From: Planctomycetales bacterium | GTDB lineage: Bacteria; Planctomycetota; Planctomycetia; Pirellulales; Thermoguttaceae | Reading direction: 5' to 3' | Assembly (NCBI GenBank): GCA_007122045.1 | Contig: SKJM01000031.1 | Coordinates: 1 to 6,744, forward strand | Length of the DNA: 6,744 nt | Part shown: one piece after another, positions 1-6,180 of the stretch | Numbering within the stretch: position 1 is the stretch's first letter | How the letters are laid out: every line of letters begins with the position of its first letter | Notes under the pieces: model-generated | Seen by the model: only the letters and a program-made list of their open reading frames with translations | Told to the model about the DNA's origin: nothing | Database searches by the model: none | Made by a program: the position numbers and the translations under genes

Positions 1-1536
1 GACGACCACCAGCCCTTCCCGGTCCTCGAACGGCACCCCGAACGCCGCGCCTCCGCCGGGGGCCAGCGCCGGGTGGGCGCCGGCGGCCGTGCGTTCGACG
101 TCGTGTGGGTAAACATTGCGGCCCCGCACAATCAGCACGTCCTTCAAGCGGCCGGCCACAAACAGTTCCTCGCCCACGAAAAAGCCCAGGTCGCCGGTCC
201 GCAAGTAGCGTCCCGCCGTCTCGCCGGCCAGTTGCGCGTCAAAGGTGGCCGCGTTCTCCTCGTCGCGATTCCAGTAGCCACGGGAGACGTGCGGGCCGGC
301 CACCCAGATTTCTCCCACCTGCTCCGGCGCCGCCGGGCGGCTGGTGGCCGGGTCGACGATGGCGATCTTCTGGTCGCGCAGGCTCGACCCGCAACCGACC
401 AAACGCTGCCCGTCCGACGGCGCCCCGTTGTTCGACAGCGCGACGTGCCGTTGAGCCAACGCGCTGCGTGCAAACGTGCGGACGACCGGCGCCGAGGGCG
501 CCCGGCCGCCCGTAACCAGCAGCGTCGCCTCGGCCAGGCCGTAACAGCAGTAGAAGGCGCCGGCGCGGAAGCCGCACGGTGCGAAGGTTTCGGTAAACCG
601 TTCCAGGGTCTCGGCACGGATCGGCTCGGCGCCGCAGAAGGCGACCTTCCACCGGCTGAGGTCCAGCCCGGCAACGTCTTCCGCCGAGGCCCTTTCCGCG
701 CAGAGTTCAAAGGCGAAGTTCGGTGCTCCGCTGACCGAAGCCCCGTACTTGCTGATCGTTTCCAGCCAGCGGAGGGGGCGCTGCAGGAAGGCGGTGGGGG
801 AGAAAAGGACACTTTCCCCACCGACATACAGCGATTCCAGCATCCCCCCGATCAGCCCCATGTCGTGGTAGGCGGGCAGCCACGACACGCCCGTGCCGGC
901 CGACTCGCCCACCGCCGGCGCCGGCAAGCCGAACCCCCGCCGAATCGTCTCCAGGTTGTGGAGCAGGTTGTGATGCGAGATCATTACCCCCTTCGGCGTG
1001 CTGGTCGACCCCGATGTGTACTGCAGGAAAACCAGGTCGTCGCCGTCGAACCCCGGGCGTTGCCACGGCTGGGCCCCCTCGTCGGCGAAGTCGTCCACCG
1101 CCAGCCACTCCAGCCCGGCCAATTCCGGGCAGAGGGTCTGTTTTCTCAGGGCCGCCAGCGATTTCCGGGTGGTCAGCGCCAGGCGCGCCTTGCAGTCGGC
1201 GGCAATGGCCGCCAGGCGAGACGCGGAGCGATTGGGCTTCGCAAATGTGGCGGGAACGGCCAGAACCCCCGAAAAAACGCAACCGAAAAATGCCCCGACG
1301 AAATCCAAACCCGGCGGGCAGATCAGAAGGGCCCGATCGCCCGCCTCGCCCACCTGCTGCAATCGCGCGGCAATCGACCGGGCGCGCCGTTCCAAACCGC
1401 GGTACGTAACCGATTGCTCACCTCCGTCCTCCCGGAGAAACCGGTACGCCGTCAAATTGGGTCGCTCCCGAGCCTGCCGCTCGAGCAAATGCATCATCGT
1501 CGGATCGGTCATGGTGCCCGAGGTTGCCAGTATCAT
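1..1536 (-). CDS. Fatty acyl-AMP ligase (FAAL), C-terminus cut by window edge
   Basis: The minus-strand frame is open from ATG at 1536 to the window edge, giving 512 visible residues; an in-frame TAG lies 12 nt upstream of the ATG. Adenylate-forming motifs appear in order: YTSGST..PKG (173-183), WLPAYHDMGLIGG (219-231), GAPNF (270-274), YGLAEAT (332-338), GEIWVAGP (408-415), RTGD (446-449) and GRLKDVLIVRGRN (462-474). The stretch between YGLAEAT and LVGCG (about 345-382) is longer than in acyl-CoA ligases and resembles the FAAL-specific insertion. By family, such enzymes activate fatty acids as acyl-AMP and pass them to an acyl carrier protein rather than to CoA, often for polyketide or lipopeptide assembly. 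Only part of the C-terminal subdomain is present; any fused carrier protein or partner gene lies off the left edge. ATG at 1512 is an alternative start. Neither start has a clear Shine-Dalgarno. Family call is firm, substrate unknown. Confidence 0.93.
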   Translation of the reverse strand, partial: MILATSGTMTDPTMMHLLERQARERPNLTAYRFLREDGGEQSVTYRGLERRARSIAARLQQVGEAGDRALLICPPGLDFVGAFFGCVFSGVLAVPATFAKPNRSASRLAAIAADCKARLALTTRKSLAALRKQTLCPELAGLEWLAVDDFADEGAQPWQRPGFDGDDLVFLQYTSGSTSTPKGVMISHHNLLHNLETIRRGFGLPAPAVGESAGTGVSWLPAYHDMGLIGGMLESLYVGGESVLFSPTAFLQRPLRWLETISKYGASVSGAPNFAFELCAERASAEDVAGLDLSRWKVAFCGAEPIRAETLERFTETFAPCGFRAGAFYCCYGLAEATLLVTGGRAPSAPVVRTFARSALAQRHVALSNNGAPSDGQRLVGCGSSLRDQKIAIVDPATSRPAAPEQVGEIWVAGPHVSRGYWNRDEENAATFDAQLAGETAGRYLRTGDLGFFVGEELFVAGRLKDVLIVRGRNVYPHDVERTAAGAHPALAPGGGAAFGVPFEDREGLVVV

Positions 1537-1863
1537 AGGGGTCGAAGTCTAATGGAGCATGGGAAAGAACGGTGCTGGGCGAATGGTGGGACGCCCGATG
1601 GAAGCCGTCTGCCGACCGGTCAGCTAGCGCCAACCGCATATCTGAAGGCACAATGCCCGAAGCCTGCCTCTTGGGCCAATGCTACTTACACTATCTCTAT
1701 AACCGGCACGTCGCGAAATGTCAACTAGCCCCTCGTCTTGCGCGGAAGCGATGCTAGTTGCCGCATCTTCCATATCCTATTATACCCACGAGAGAACCCC
1801 CTTGTAAGGCTAGGTTATTTCCGCCCAGCTTGGGTTCGCTGCCGTGTCCCCTCCTTCTTCCCT
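1537..1863. other. Divergent intergenic region without a recognisable gene
   Basis: This stretch separates the divergent acyl-AMP ligase and helicase genes. I see no convincing coding region or RNA gene in it. It is less GC-rich than the flanking genes around 1680-1830. It holds an 8-bp inverted repeat, CAACTAGC (1722-1729) and GCTAGTTG (1753-1760), around a 23-nt loop with no T-tract after it, so its role is unclear. The minus-strand promoter candidate at 1779-1808 lies in the same stretch. Confidence 0.6.
1779..1808 (-). promoter_or_regulatory. Candidate promoter toward the acyl-AMP ligase gene
   Basis: Read on the minus strand, 1784-1779 is a perfect TATAAT. A CTTACA box (1808-1803, 4 of 6 matches to TTGACA) lies 18 nt upstream; TTACAA at 17 nt is an alternative. 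Transcription would begin near 1772 and leave a leader of about 235 nt before the ATG at 1536. The long leader makes the assignment to this gene uncertain. Confidence 0.4.
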
Positions 1864-2009
1864 GCCGGGCTCGCCCCGGCCGGTTCCATGACTGGCCAGC
1901 TACCCACGCCCCACTTCCCCGCCGGGCTCGCCCCGGCCGGTTCCATGATTGGCCAGCTACCCACGCCCCACTTCCCCTCCTCCTTCCCCGCCGGGCTCGC
2001 CCCGGCCGG
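1864..2009. repeat. GC-rich 57-bp tandem repeat, two full copies and one partial
   Basis: Copies at 1864-1920 and 1921-1977 are directly adjacent and differ at one base of 57 (C to T in the ATGACTGG/ATGATTGG segment). A third copy, at 1990-2009, keeps only the first 20 bases. The pyrimidine-rich spacer before it (1974-1989) resembles the sequence just before copy 1. Each copy begins with a hairpin, GCCGGG-ctcgc-CCCGGC, at 1864-1880, 1921-1937 and 1990-2006. The array ends about 20 bp before the predicted helicase promoter. It could be a structural, regulatory or dispersed repeat; the sequence alone does not decide. Confidence 0.88.
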
Positions 2010-2027
2010 AACCAGTGGTTCGCCCCG

Positions 2028-2056
2028 TTCGCGTATTTCGGCTGTTCGCTTATAAT
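2028..2056 (+). promoter_or_regulatory. Candidate helicase promoter
   Basis: A perfect TATAAT lies at 2051-2056, notable in GC-rich sequence, with a weak -35 candidate TTCGCG (2028-2033, 3 of 6 matches) at 17-nt spacing. Transcription would start near 2063, about 97 nt before the proposed TTG start. If this is right, the ATG at 2055 lies upstream of the transcript and cannot be the start codon. Confidence 0.45.
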
Positions 2057-2149
2057 GCACGGCTTGCGCGAGCGGCGGCAACGCCCTGCGGTTCTCGCCC
2101 CGTGCGTATTTGACATTCCGGCCGCTTTGTCATTGCCTCCCACAAGTCC

Positions 2150-2155
2150 AGGAAA
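2150..2155 (+). promoter_or_regulatory. Ribosome binding site that decides the helicase start
   Basis: AGGAAA lies 4 nt before TTG at 2160, the AGGA core 6 nt before it. It is the only Shine-Dalgarno-like sequence next to a possible start codon at the point where homology to the UvrD/PcrA family begins, so it supports the TTG start. Confidence 0.55.
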
Positions 2156-2159
2156 TCCC

Positions 2160-4436
2160 TTGGTCATCCCACTGCTCGACACGCTCACCCCGGCGCAACG
2201 CGACGCCGTTACCCATTTCGAGGGGCCAATGCTTATCCTGGCGGGGCCCGGCAGCGGCAAGACCCGCGTGGTGACCCATCGGATCGCATGGCTGCTGGAG
2301 CAGGGGGTTCCACGCCACAGTATCGTGGCACTGACCTTCACCAACAAGGCGGCCGAGGAAATGCAGGCTCGCGTCGCCTCCCTGGCCCCCGGACAGCGGG
2401 TTTGGGTGAGCACCTTCCACCGGTTCTGCGCCAAACTGCTTCGCCAGCATGCCCCACTGGTGGGGCTCCAGGAAAACTACACCATCTTCGACACCGCCGA
2501 CAGCGCCCGGGCGCTGCGCCGGGCCCTGGAAAAGTGGCGCGGCGAGCCCCCTCGCTTCACCCCCGAGGCGCTGCGCAACGCCATAAGTTGGGCAAAGAAC
2601 CACCTGCTCACCGTCCGGAACTACCAGCCGCGGCACGGCAACGAACTCGACGCCGCCGTCTGCCAGGTCTACCCCGCGTACCAGAAACTGCTCGCCGAGG
2701 CCAATGCGGTCGACTTCGACGACCTGCTCCTCCACGTGGCCGAACTGCTGCGCGAAAGCCCCGAGGTCCGCCGGGGCCTCGATGAACGCTACCGGTTCGT
2801 CCTCGTCGACGAATACCAGGACACCAACTTGGCGCAGTACGCCATCGTCCGGGCCATTTCCATCGACTACCCGAACCTGGCCGTCACCGGCGACCCCGAC
2901 CAGTCCATCTACGGCTGGCGGGGCGCGAACCTGGGCAACATCCTGGAGTTCGACCGCGACTTTCCCGGCGCGAAAGTGGTCCGCCTCGAGCAGAACTACC
3001 GCAGCACAGAGCGCATCCTGTCGGTGGCGGGGCAACTGATCTCGCACAACGTGAAGCGGAAAGAGAAGGCCCTGTTCACGCACAACGGCCAGGGGGCGCC
3101 CGTCCGCGTCGTCAAATACGCCACCCAGCAGGACGAGGCCCGCGCCATTGCCGCCAAAATCGCCGGCGAGATCCGCTCCGGGCGGCGGCGGGCCCGCGAC
3201 TTCGCCGTCTTCTACCGCATCAACGCGCTGAGCCGGGCGTTCGAGTTCGCCCTGCGCGAGGAGGGCGTCCCCTTCCAACTGGTCCACGGTCTGGAGTTCT
3301 TCCAGCGCCGCGAGATCAAGGACACTTTGGCGTACGTGCAGTTGGCCGGCAACCCGCGGAACGAAATCGCCCTGCTTCGGATCATCAATACGCCGCCGCG
3401 CGGGATCGGCCCCACCACGGTGCGCCGGCTCACGGCCCACGCCTCGGCCCGGGGGATGTCGCTGCTGGAAGCCGCCCGCGACGTGGACAACATTGGCCCG
3501 GTGAAGCGCGCCGCCGCGGCGAAGGTCCGCCGTTTCGTCAAGCTGCTCGACCGGCTGGCCGCCCTGGCCGGGGCTTCGATCGAGGAGCTGCTCGGCACCG
3601 TGGTGGCCGAAAGCGGTTACCGCGAGTACCTCGAGCAGTCGGGCAGCGCCGAGGACGACGACCGCCTGGCCAATATCGAGGAACTGCTCACCGTGGCCCG
3701 CGAGTTCGACGAACGGCACGGCGGCGCCGGCCCGCTCGAGGCCTTCCTCGAGGAAACCAGCCTGGTGAGCGACACCGACGACTGGGAACAGGCGGCCGAC
3801 CGGGTAACGCTGATGACCCTGCACGCGGCCAAGGGGCTGGAGTTTCCCGCGGTGTTCATTACGGCCGTCGAGGAGGGACTGATTCCCCACGAGCGGAACC
3901 GCGACAACCCCGACCACCTCGAAGAGGAGCGCCGGTTGCTGTTCGTGGGCGTCACCCGGGCGCAGGAGCAGCTCCAGCTTAGCATGGCCCAGTACCGCGA
4001 CTTCCGCGGCCGGCGCCGGATGACCATTCCGAGCCACTTCCTCATGGAGCTTCCGCGCGGCGAGATCGAGTACGAAGACTCGTGCGGGGGCACGTGGATG
4101 GAGGCGGAACCGCCGGAGGTGGAGCCGGTGTTTGCCCGGGGCGACGACCGGCCGTCGCCCGGCCCGACCGCCCCGCGCCGCCCGGAGGCGGCCATCACCA
4201 CCGCGGCGAACATGCTTTCGGGCGACGCGCCGCAGGGCGCCGTTTCGCCCGAGGCGTTCGCCCAGGGCATGCTGGTGTGCCACCCGTCGCGGGGGCTGGG
4301 GCGGATTATCGCCCTCAGCGGCGGCGGGGCGGGGCGAAAGGCGACGGTCGAGTTTCTCGGCCAGGGCCGCCGCGAAAGCTTCCTCCTGGCCGAAAGCCCC
4401 CTGCAACCGGTCGCCCGCCCGGCCGGCAACCCCTGA
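2160..4436 (+). CDS. uvrD: ATP-dependent DNA helicase, UvrD/PcrA/Rep type (superfamily 1A)
   Basis: A 758-residue protein, close to the usual UvrD/PcrA length. Family members are 3'-to-5' helicases that unwind DNA in nucleotide excision repair, mismatch repair or plasmid replication and remove RecA from DNA. All helicase motifs are intact: Q motif LTPAQRDAV near residue 8, Walker A GPGSGKT (29-35), DEYQD (217-221), GDPDQSIYGWRG (244-255), EQNYRST (277-283), TLHAAKGLEF (553-562) and a motif VI region RRLLFVGVTRA (591-601). After a proline- and alanine-rich linker (about 640-700), the C-terminus (703-758, GMLVCHPSRGLGRI onward) resembles the Tudor-like domain of PcrA/UvrD that contacts RNA polymerase in known members. 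The start is TTG with AGGAAA upstream. The frame stays open a further 134 codons to ATG 1758, but that part translates the tandem repeat and is unlike the family. Which paralogue (UvrD, PcrA or Rep) it is cannot be fixed here. Confidence 0.95.
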   Translation: MVIPLLDTLTPAQRDAVTHFEGPMLILAGPGSGKTRVVTHRIAWLLEQGVPRHSIVALTFTNKAAEEMQARVASLAPGQRVWVSTFHRFCAKLLRQHAPLVGLQENYTIFDTADSARALRRALEKWRGEPPRFTPEALRNAISWAKNHLLTVRNYQPRHGNELDAAVCQVYPAYQKLLAEANAVDFDDLLLHVAELLRESPEVRRGLDERYRFVLVDEYQDTNLAQYAIVRAISIDYPNLAVTGDPDQSIYGWRGANLGNILEFDRDFPGAKVVRLEQNYRSTERILSVAGQLISHNVKRKEKALFTHNGQGAPVRVVKYATQQDEARAIAAKIAGEIRSGRRRARDFAVFYRINALSRAFEFALREEGVPFQLVHGLEFFQRREIKDTLAYVQLAGNPRNEIALLRIINTPPRGIGPTTVRRLTAHASARGMSLLEAARDVDNIGPVKRAAAAKVRRFVKLLDRLAALAGASIEELLGTVVAESGYREYLEQSGSAEDDDRLANIEELLTVAREFDERHGGAGPLEAFLEETSLVSDTDDWEQAADRVTLMTLHAAKGLEFPAVFITAVEEGLIPHERNRDNPDHLEEERRLLFVGVTRAQEQLQLSMAQYRDFRGRRRMTIPSHFLMELPRGEIEYEDSCGGTWMEAEPPEVEPVFARGDDRPSPGPTAPRRPEAAITTAANMLSGDAPQGAVSPEAFAQGMLVCHPSRGLGRIIALSGGGAGRKATVEFLGQGRRESFLLAESPLQPVARPAGNP

Positions 4437-4447
4437 CCGCCCGTTGC

Positions 4448-4507
4448 AGTTCACGCTTCAGCGTGCTCGCGATACCCCCGCCCCCTTTGCACGCTGAAGC
4501 GTGAACT
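4448..4507. terminator. Long inverted repeat between convergent genes, likely bidirectional terminator
   Basis: A perfect 19-bp inverted repeat (4448-4466 and 4489-4507) around a 22-nt loop begins 11 nt after the helicase stop and ends 65 nt from the stop of the convergent SET gene. Each arm also contains a small palindrome (CACGCT-NN-AGCGTG). There is no clear T-tract on either side, so a classic intrinsic terminator is not proven. The position between converging genes and the stem length suggest shared termination or 3'-end protection. Confidence 0.6.
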
Positions 4508-4562
4508 CCAACCATCAGGCTCCCCTCGCGCCGTTTGCACGCGGTAGGGTGAACGCCAACCA
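4485..4562. repeat. Degenerate direct copy of the inverted-repeat arm
   Basis: The 30 nt at 4485-4514, which include the right arm of the inverted repeat, recur at 4533-4562 with 25 of 30 identical bases. The second copy has lost the self-complementary centre (GGTAGG in place of TGAAGC). The element therefore looks like a dispersed repeat that has decayed, not a structure unique to this terminator. Confidence 0.65.
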
Positions 4563-4572
4563 GTGCGGGCGG

Positions 4573-5016
4573 CTAATGCACCTGCGCGACGGCTTCGAGC
4601 AACTCTTCCCCAACGATCCATCCGCGGCAATTCGGGCTGCCGCAATCGCACGGCATGGCCGAGTCGGCCGGCCAGCCGTAGTCGATGGTCAGCTCGTCGC
4701 CGGGGTGGACGTCGCGGGCGGCTTCCAGCCAAATCTCCGTCTCCGCGGGCGAGCCGTCCTCGTATTCGACCCGCACCAGAACCAGCAGGCAGTTGGGCGC
4801 ACAACTGTGATTGAGATACCGGAACGGCGCCTCCGGCTCCAACGACAAGTTGCCGCCGAGGTCCATGCAGTAGTTCGACGAGTAATTCGGATCGGACACG
4901 ATCCTTCCGCGAATGCGGCCGACGTACCGCCCCGTCTGCAAATGCCGCTTCGCAAAAACCCCCAGCCCGTGACGCGCCGGCTCGACCGCCACCTTCTTGA
5001 TCCTTCGCTGCTTCAT
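4573..5016 (-). CDS. Small SET-domain protein-lysine methyltransferase with post-SET motif
   Basis: A 147-residue protein made almost entirely of a SET domain, the fold that transfers methyl from S-adenosylmethionine to lysine. Visible hallmarks are GLG (17-19) in the N-terminal SET motif, RYLNHSCAPNC (66-76) with the NHS core that binds the methyl donor, DELTIDYGW (107-115) with the conserved tyrosine Y113, and a post-SET CDCGSPNCRG (123-132). C123, C125 and C130, with C72 of NHSC, could bind the usual post-SET zinc. No signal peptide or extra domain is present, so it is probably cytosolic. ATG 5016 has GGAAAGG 4 nt upstream. The frame extends to 5169, but that extension translates intergenic palindromes and was rejected. 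The target is unknown: bacterial SET proteins have been linked to modification of ribosomal or chromatin-like proteins, and nothing here indicates which. It converges on the helicase and diverges from yceH. Confidence 0.92.
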   Translation of the reverse strand: MKQRRIKKVAVEPARHGLGVFAKRHLQTGRYVGRIRGRIVSDPNYSSNYCMDLGGNLSLEPEAPFRYLNHSCAPNCLLVLVRVEYEDGSPAETEIWLEAARDVHPGDELTIDYGWPADSAMPCDCGSPNCRGWIVGEELLEAVAQVH

Positions 5017-5020
5017 CGTT

Positions 5021-5027
5021 CCTTTCC
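5021..5027 (-). promoter_or_regulatory. Ribosome binding site of the SET gene
   Basis: On the minus strand GGAAAGG (5027-5021) is followed after AACG by ATG at 5016. It supports this start over the upstream in-frame ATG at 5169, which would lie before the palindromic repeat. Confidence 0.65.
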
Positions 5028-5046
5028 AGGGCCTCCCTGCGCCAGA

Positions 5047-5103
5047 CGTGGGATAGGCTTCCAGCCTGTCTTTTCCGCCGATAGGCTTCCAGCCTATCCC
5101 ACG
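5047..5103. repeat. Pair of 19-nt palindromes in the SET-yceH intergenic region
   Basis: The unit GATAGGCT-tcc-AGCCTATC occurs at 5080-5098, and with one change (AGCCTGTC) at 5052-5070. Each can form an 8-bp hairpin. The outer flanks are also complementary: CGTGGGATAGGCT at 5047-5059 pairs with AGCCTATCCCACG at 5091-5103, so the pair can fold as two small hairpins or one large one. It lies 31 nt upstream of the SET start codon, probably within that gene's leader. It looks like a dispersed intergenic element. Confidence 0.8.
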
Positions 5104-5216
5104 CAATTCGGTACTCCTTTGTCTTGCACCGTTCACCTCGCAAGCCGGCATCGGTCCGGCTTTCTCCACGCAATCGTACCCGATGCGGGGAACGAGTCAA
5201 GGGGGCGCGGCCCGCA

Positions 5217-5245
5217 TTTACAGGCAGCTTGCCATCGGGTATACC
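5217..5245 (+). promoter_or_regulatory. Candidate promoter for yceH-ackA
   Basis: TTTACA (5217-5222, 5 of 6 matches to the -35 consensus) and TATACC (5240-5245, 4 of 6 to the -10) are separated by 17 nt. Transcription would begin near 5252, leaving a leader of about 30 nt with the ribosome binding site at 5268. Spacing and position make this the best promoter candidate in the window. Confidence 0.55.
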
Positions 5246-5267
5246 AGGGCGTGTCACTCGAACGATC

Positions 5268-5274
5268 AGGAGAG
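5268..5274 (+). promoter_or_regulatory. Ribosome binding site of yceH
   Basis: AGGAGAG, with the AGGAG core 10 nt before ATG 5283, is a strong Shine-Dalgarno. It fixes the start against the in-frame ATG at 5124, which lies upstream of the predicted promoter. Confidence 0.75.
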
Positions 5275-5282
5275 ACCTATCC

Positions 5283-6071
5283 ATGGAGCAGCCGAACGCA
5301 ACCGGGACTACCGAGCCGCCACAGCCGAAATGGCGTCCTTTGCGGGCCATCGACCGCCGCGTGGCCGGCGTGCTGGCCGAAAAGGCGAAGACCACCCCGG
5401 ACATCTACCCCATGTCGCTCAGCGCCGTATGCACCGGCTGCAACCAGAAGAGCAACCGGCACCCCGTCATGGCCCTCGAACCCGACGACATCGAGGAGTC
5501 GCTCGACCGGCTGCGCGAGATGGGCGCCGTGGTGCTGGTCGAGGGGTACGGCCGGGTGAGAAAATACCGCCATTGTCTATACCAGTGGCTGGGCGTCGAT
5601 AAGGTCGAACTGGCGGTGATGACCGAACTGCTGCTCCGGGGGTCGCAAACGGTGGGCGAGCTGCGCGGCCGGGCTGCCCGCATGGAGCCCATCGCCGACC
5701 TGGCCGCGTTGCACCCCGTGCTCGAAGGGTTGAAACAGAAGGGGCTCGTCGTGCCGCTGACGCCCGAGGGACGCGGCCACGTGGTCACCCACGCGCTGTA
5801 CCTGCCCGACGAACTCCAGAAGGTGCGGGCGCAGTACGGTGAAGGCGGTTCCGCCGGCCGCGCGCGACCCGCCCCCGTGGCCGCCGAAGGCGCCGCCGCG
5901 CCGGCGGCCGGGGGGGGCATCGAGCAGGAAATCATCGCCACCCTCCGCAGCGATATCGACGAACTGAAAGCCCACCTGGCCCAGTTGCGCTCCGACGTCG
6001 AACAACTCGTCGCCGCCCACCAGCGCGTCGACGACGACCTGCGGCAGTTGAAAGACGCCCTGGGGGCCTGA
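5283..6071 (+). CDS. yceH: YceH family protein (DUF480/UPF0502), tandem winged-helix
   Basis: A 262-residue protein, somewhat longer than the roughly 215 residues of E. coli YceH. The family signature is clear: AIDRRVAGVLAEKAKTTPD (22-40), IYPMSLSAV (41-49), CNQKSNRHPVM (53-63), then a helical segment (68-80) ending the first winged-helix unit. A second unit follows at about 105-175 (VELAVMTELLLRG, TVGELRGRAARM, a variable wing and HVVTHALY). An alanine- and proline-rich linker (about 187-212) leads to a C-terminal coiled coil (213-259) with heptad-like leucines, consistent with oligomerisation. The molecular role of the family is not established; the fold suggests nucleic-acid binding or regulation, which is inference. 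The gene lies 66 nt upstream of ackA on the same strand with no promoter or terminator obvious between them, so co-transcription is likely. Confidence 0.93.
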   Translation: MEQPNATGTTEPPQPKWRPLRAIDRRVAGVLAEKAKTTPDIYPMSLSAVCTGCNQKSNRHPVMALEPDDIEESLDRLREMGAVVLVEGYGRVRKYRHCLYQWLGVDKVELAVMTELLLRGSQTVGELRGRAARMEPIADLAALHPVLEGLKQKGLVVPLTPEGRGHVVTHALYLPDELQKVRAQYGEGGSAGRARPAPVAAEGAAAPAAGGGIEQEIIATLRSDIDELKAHLAQLRSDVEQLVAAHQRVDDDLRQLKDALGA

Positions 6072-6072
6072 G

Positions 6073-6138
6073 ATGAGCGTGCGGCCAACCGTTACCCGGG
6101 GGCTGTCCCCATTTTCGCGGCGGAGAGGATATTCCTAA
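6073..6138 (+). CDS. Possible 21-codon leader ORF coupled to ackA
   Basis: ATG at 6073 begins one base after the yceH TGA and opens a 21-residue frame that runs into REP-like copy 1 and ends at TAA 6136-6138. That TAA overlaps the ackA ATG at 6138 (TAATG), the arrangement of translational coupling. It has no Shine-Dalgarno of its own beyond coupling to yceH, and its sequence is half repeat, so it may be accidental. Any product would be an incidental peptide. Confidence 0.25.
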   Translation: MSVRPTVTRGLSPFSRRRGYS

Positions 6139-6180
6139 TGGAGAACGGTCTTTCGCCGCGAAAACGGGACTGTCCCTTTC
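6089..6180. repeat. REP-like hairpin element, copy 1
   Basis: A roughly 92-bp element. Its arms pair as TTTTCGCGGCG (6112-6122) with CGCCGCGAAAA (6154-6164), plus outer arms GGG-CTGTCCC near 6100-6109 and GGGACTGTCCC (6166-6176). The loop holds GGAGAGGATATTCCTAATGG. It matches copy 2 with about eight differences. CAACCG occurs on both sides (6086-6091 and 6180-6185), a possible target duplication. The element spans the yceH-ackA junction and contains the predicted ackA ribosome binding site and start codon. Confidence 0.85.
6122..6128 (+). promoter_or_regulatory. ackA ribosome binding site inside the repeat element
   Basis: GGAGAGG lies 9 nt before ATG 6138, an ideal Shine-Dalgarno arrangement, and both are part of the conserved loop of REP-like copy 1. 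No other ATG, GTG or TTG is in frame between the yceH stop and the acetate kinase homology, so this pair most likely starts translation. The hairpin may partly mask it. Confidence 0.65.

Noticed and set aside
73..1728. Long plus-strand open frame opposite the acyl-AMP ligase
   Set aside because: Its translation is Arg/Gly/Pro-rich and matches no family, whereas the opposite strand encodes a complete series of adenylation motifs. It is a GC-rich antisense shadow.
1864..2009. Tandem repeats as a small CRISPR array
   Set aside because: The full copies are contiguous with no unique spacers, there are only two full units, and no cas gene is present.
2111..2132. TGACA-N12-TGTCA inverted repeat before the helicase as an operator, with TTGACA at 2110 as a -35 box
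   Set aside because: The arms are only 5 bp, no matching -10 box follows, and a start there would leave almost no leader before the ribosome binding site. Chance is a sufficient explanation.
2130..4454. 774-codon minus-strand open frame opposite the helicase
   Set aside because: The opposite strand has every helicase motif. The antisense product shows no recognisable domain and results from codon bias at high GC.
6073..6091. ATG at 6073 as the original ackA start, split by repeat copy 1
   Set aside because: Removing the 94 nt between the flanking CAACCG repeats does not bring this ATG into frame with the kinase. It could be rescued only by a different excision length, so it remains speculative.
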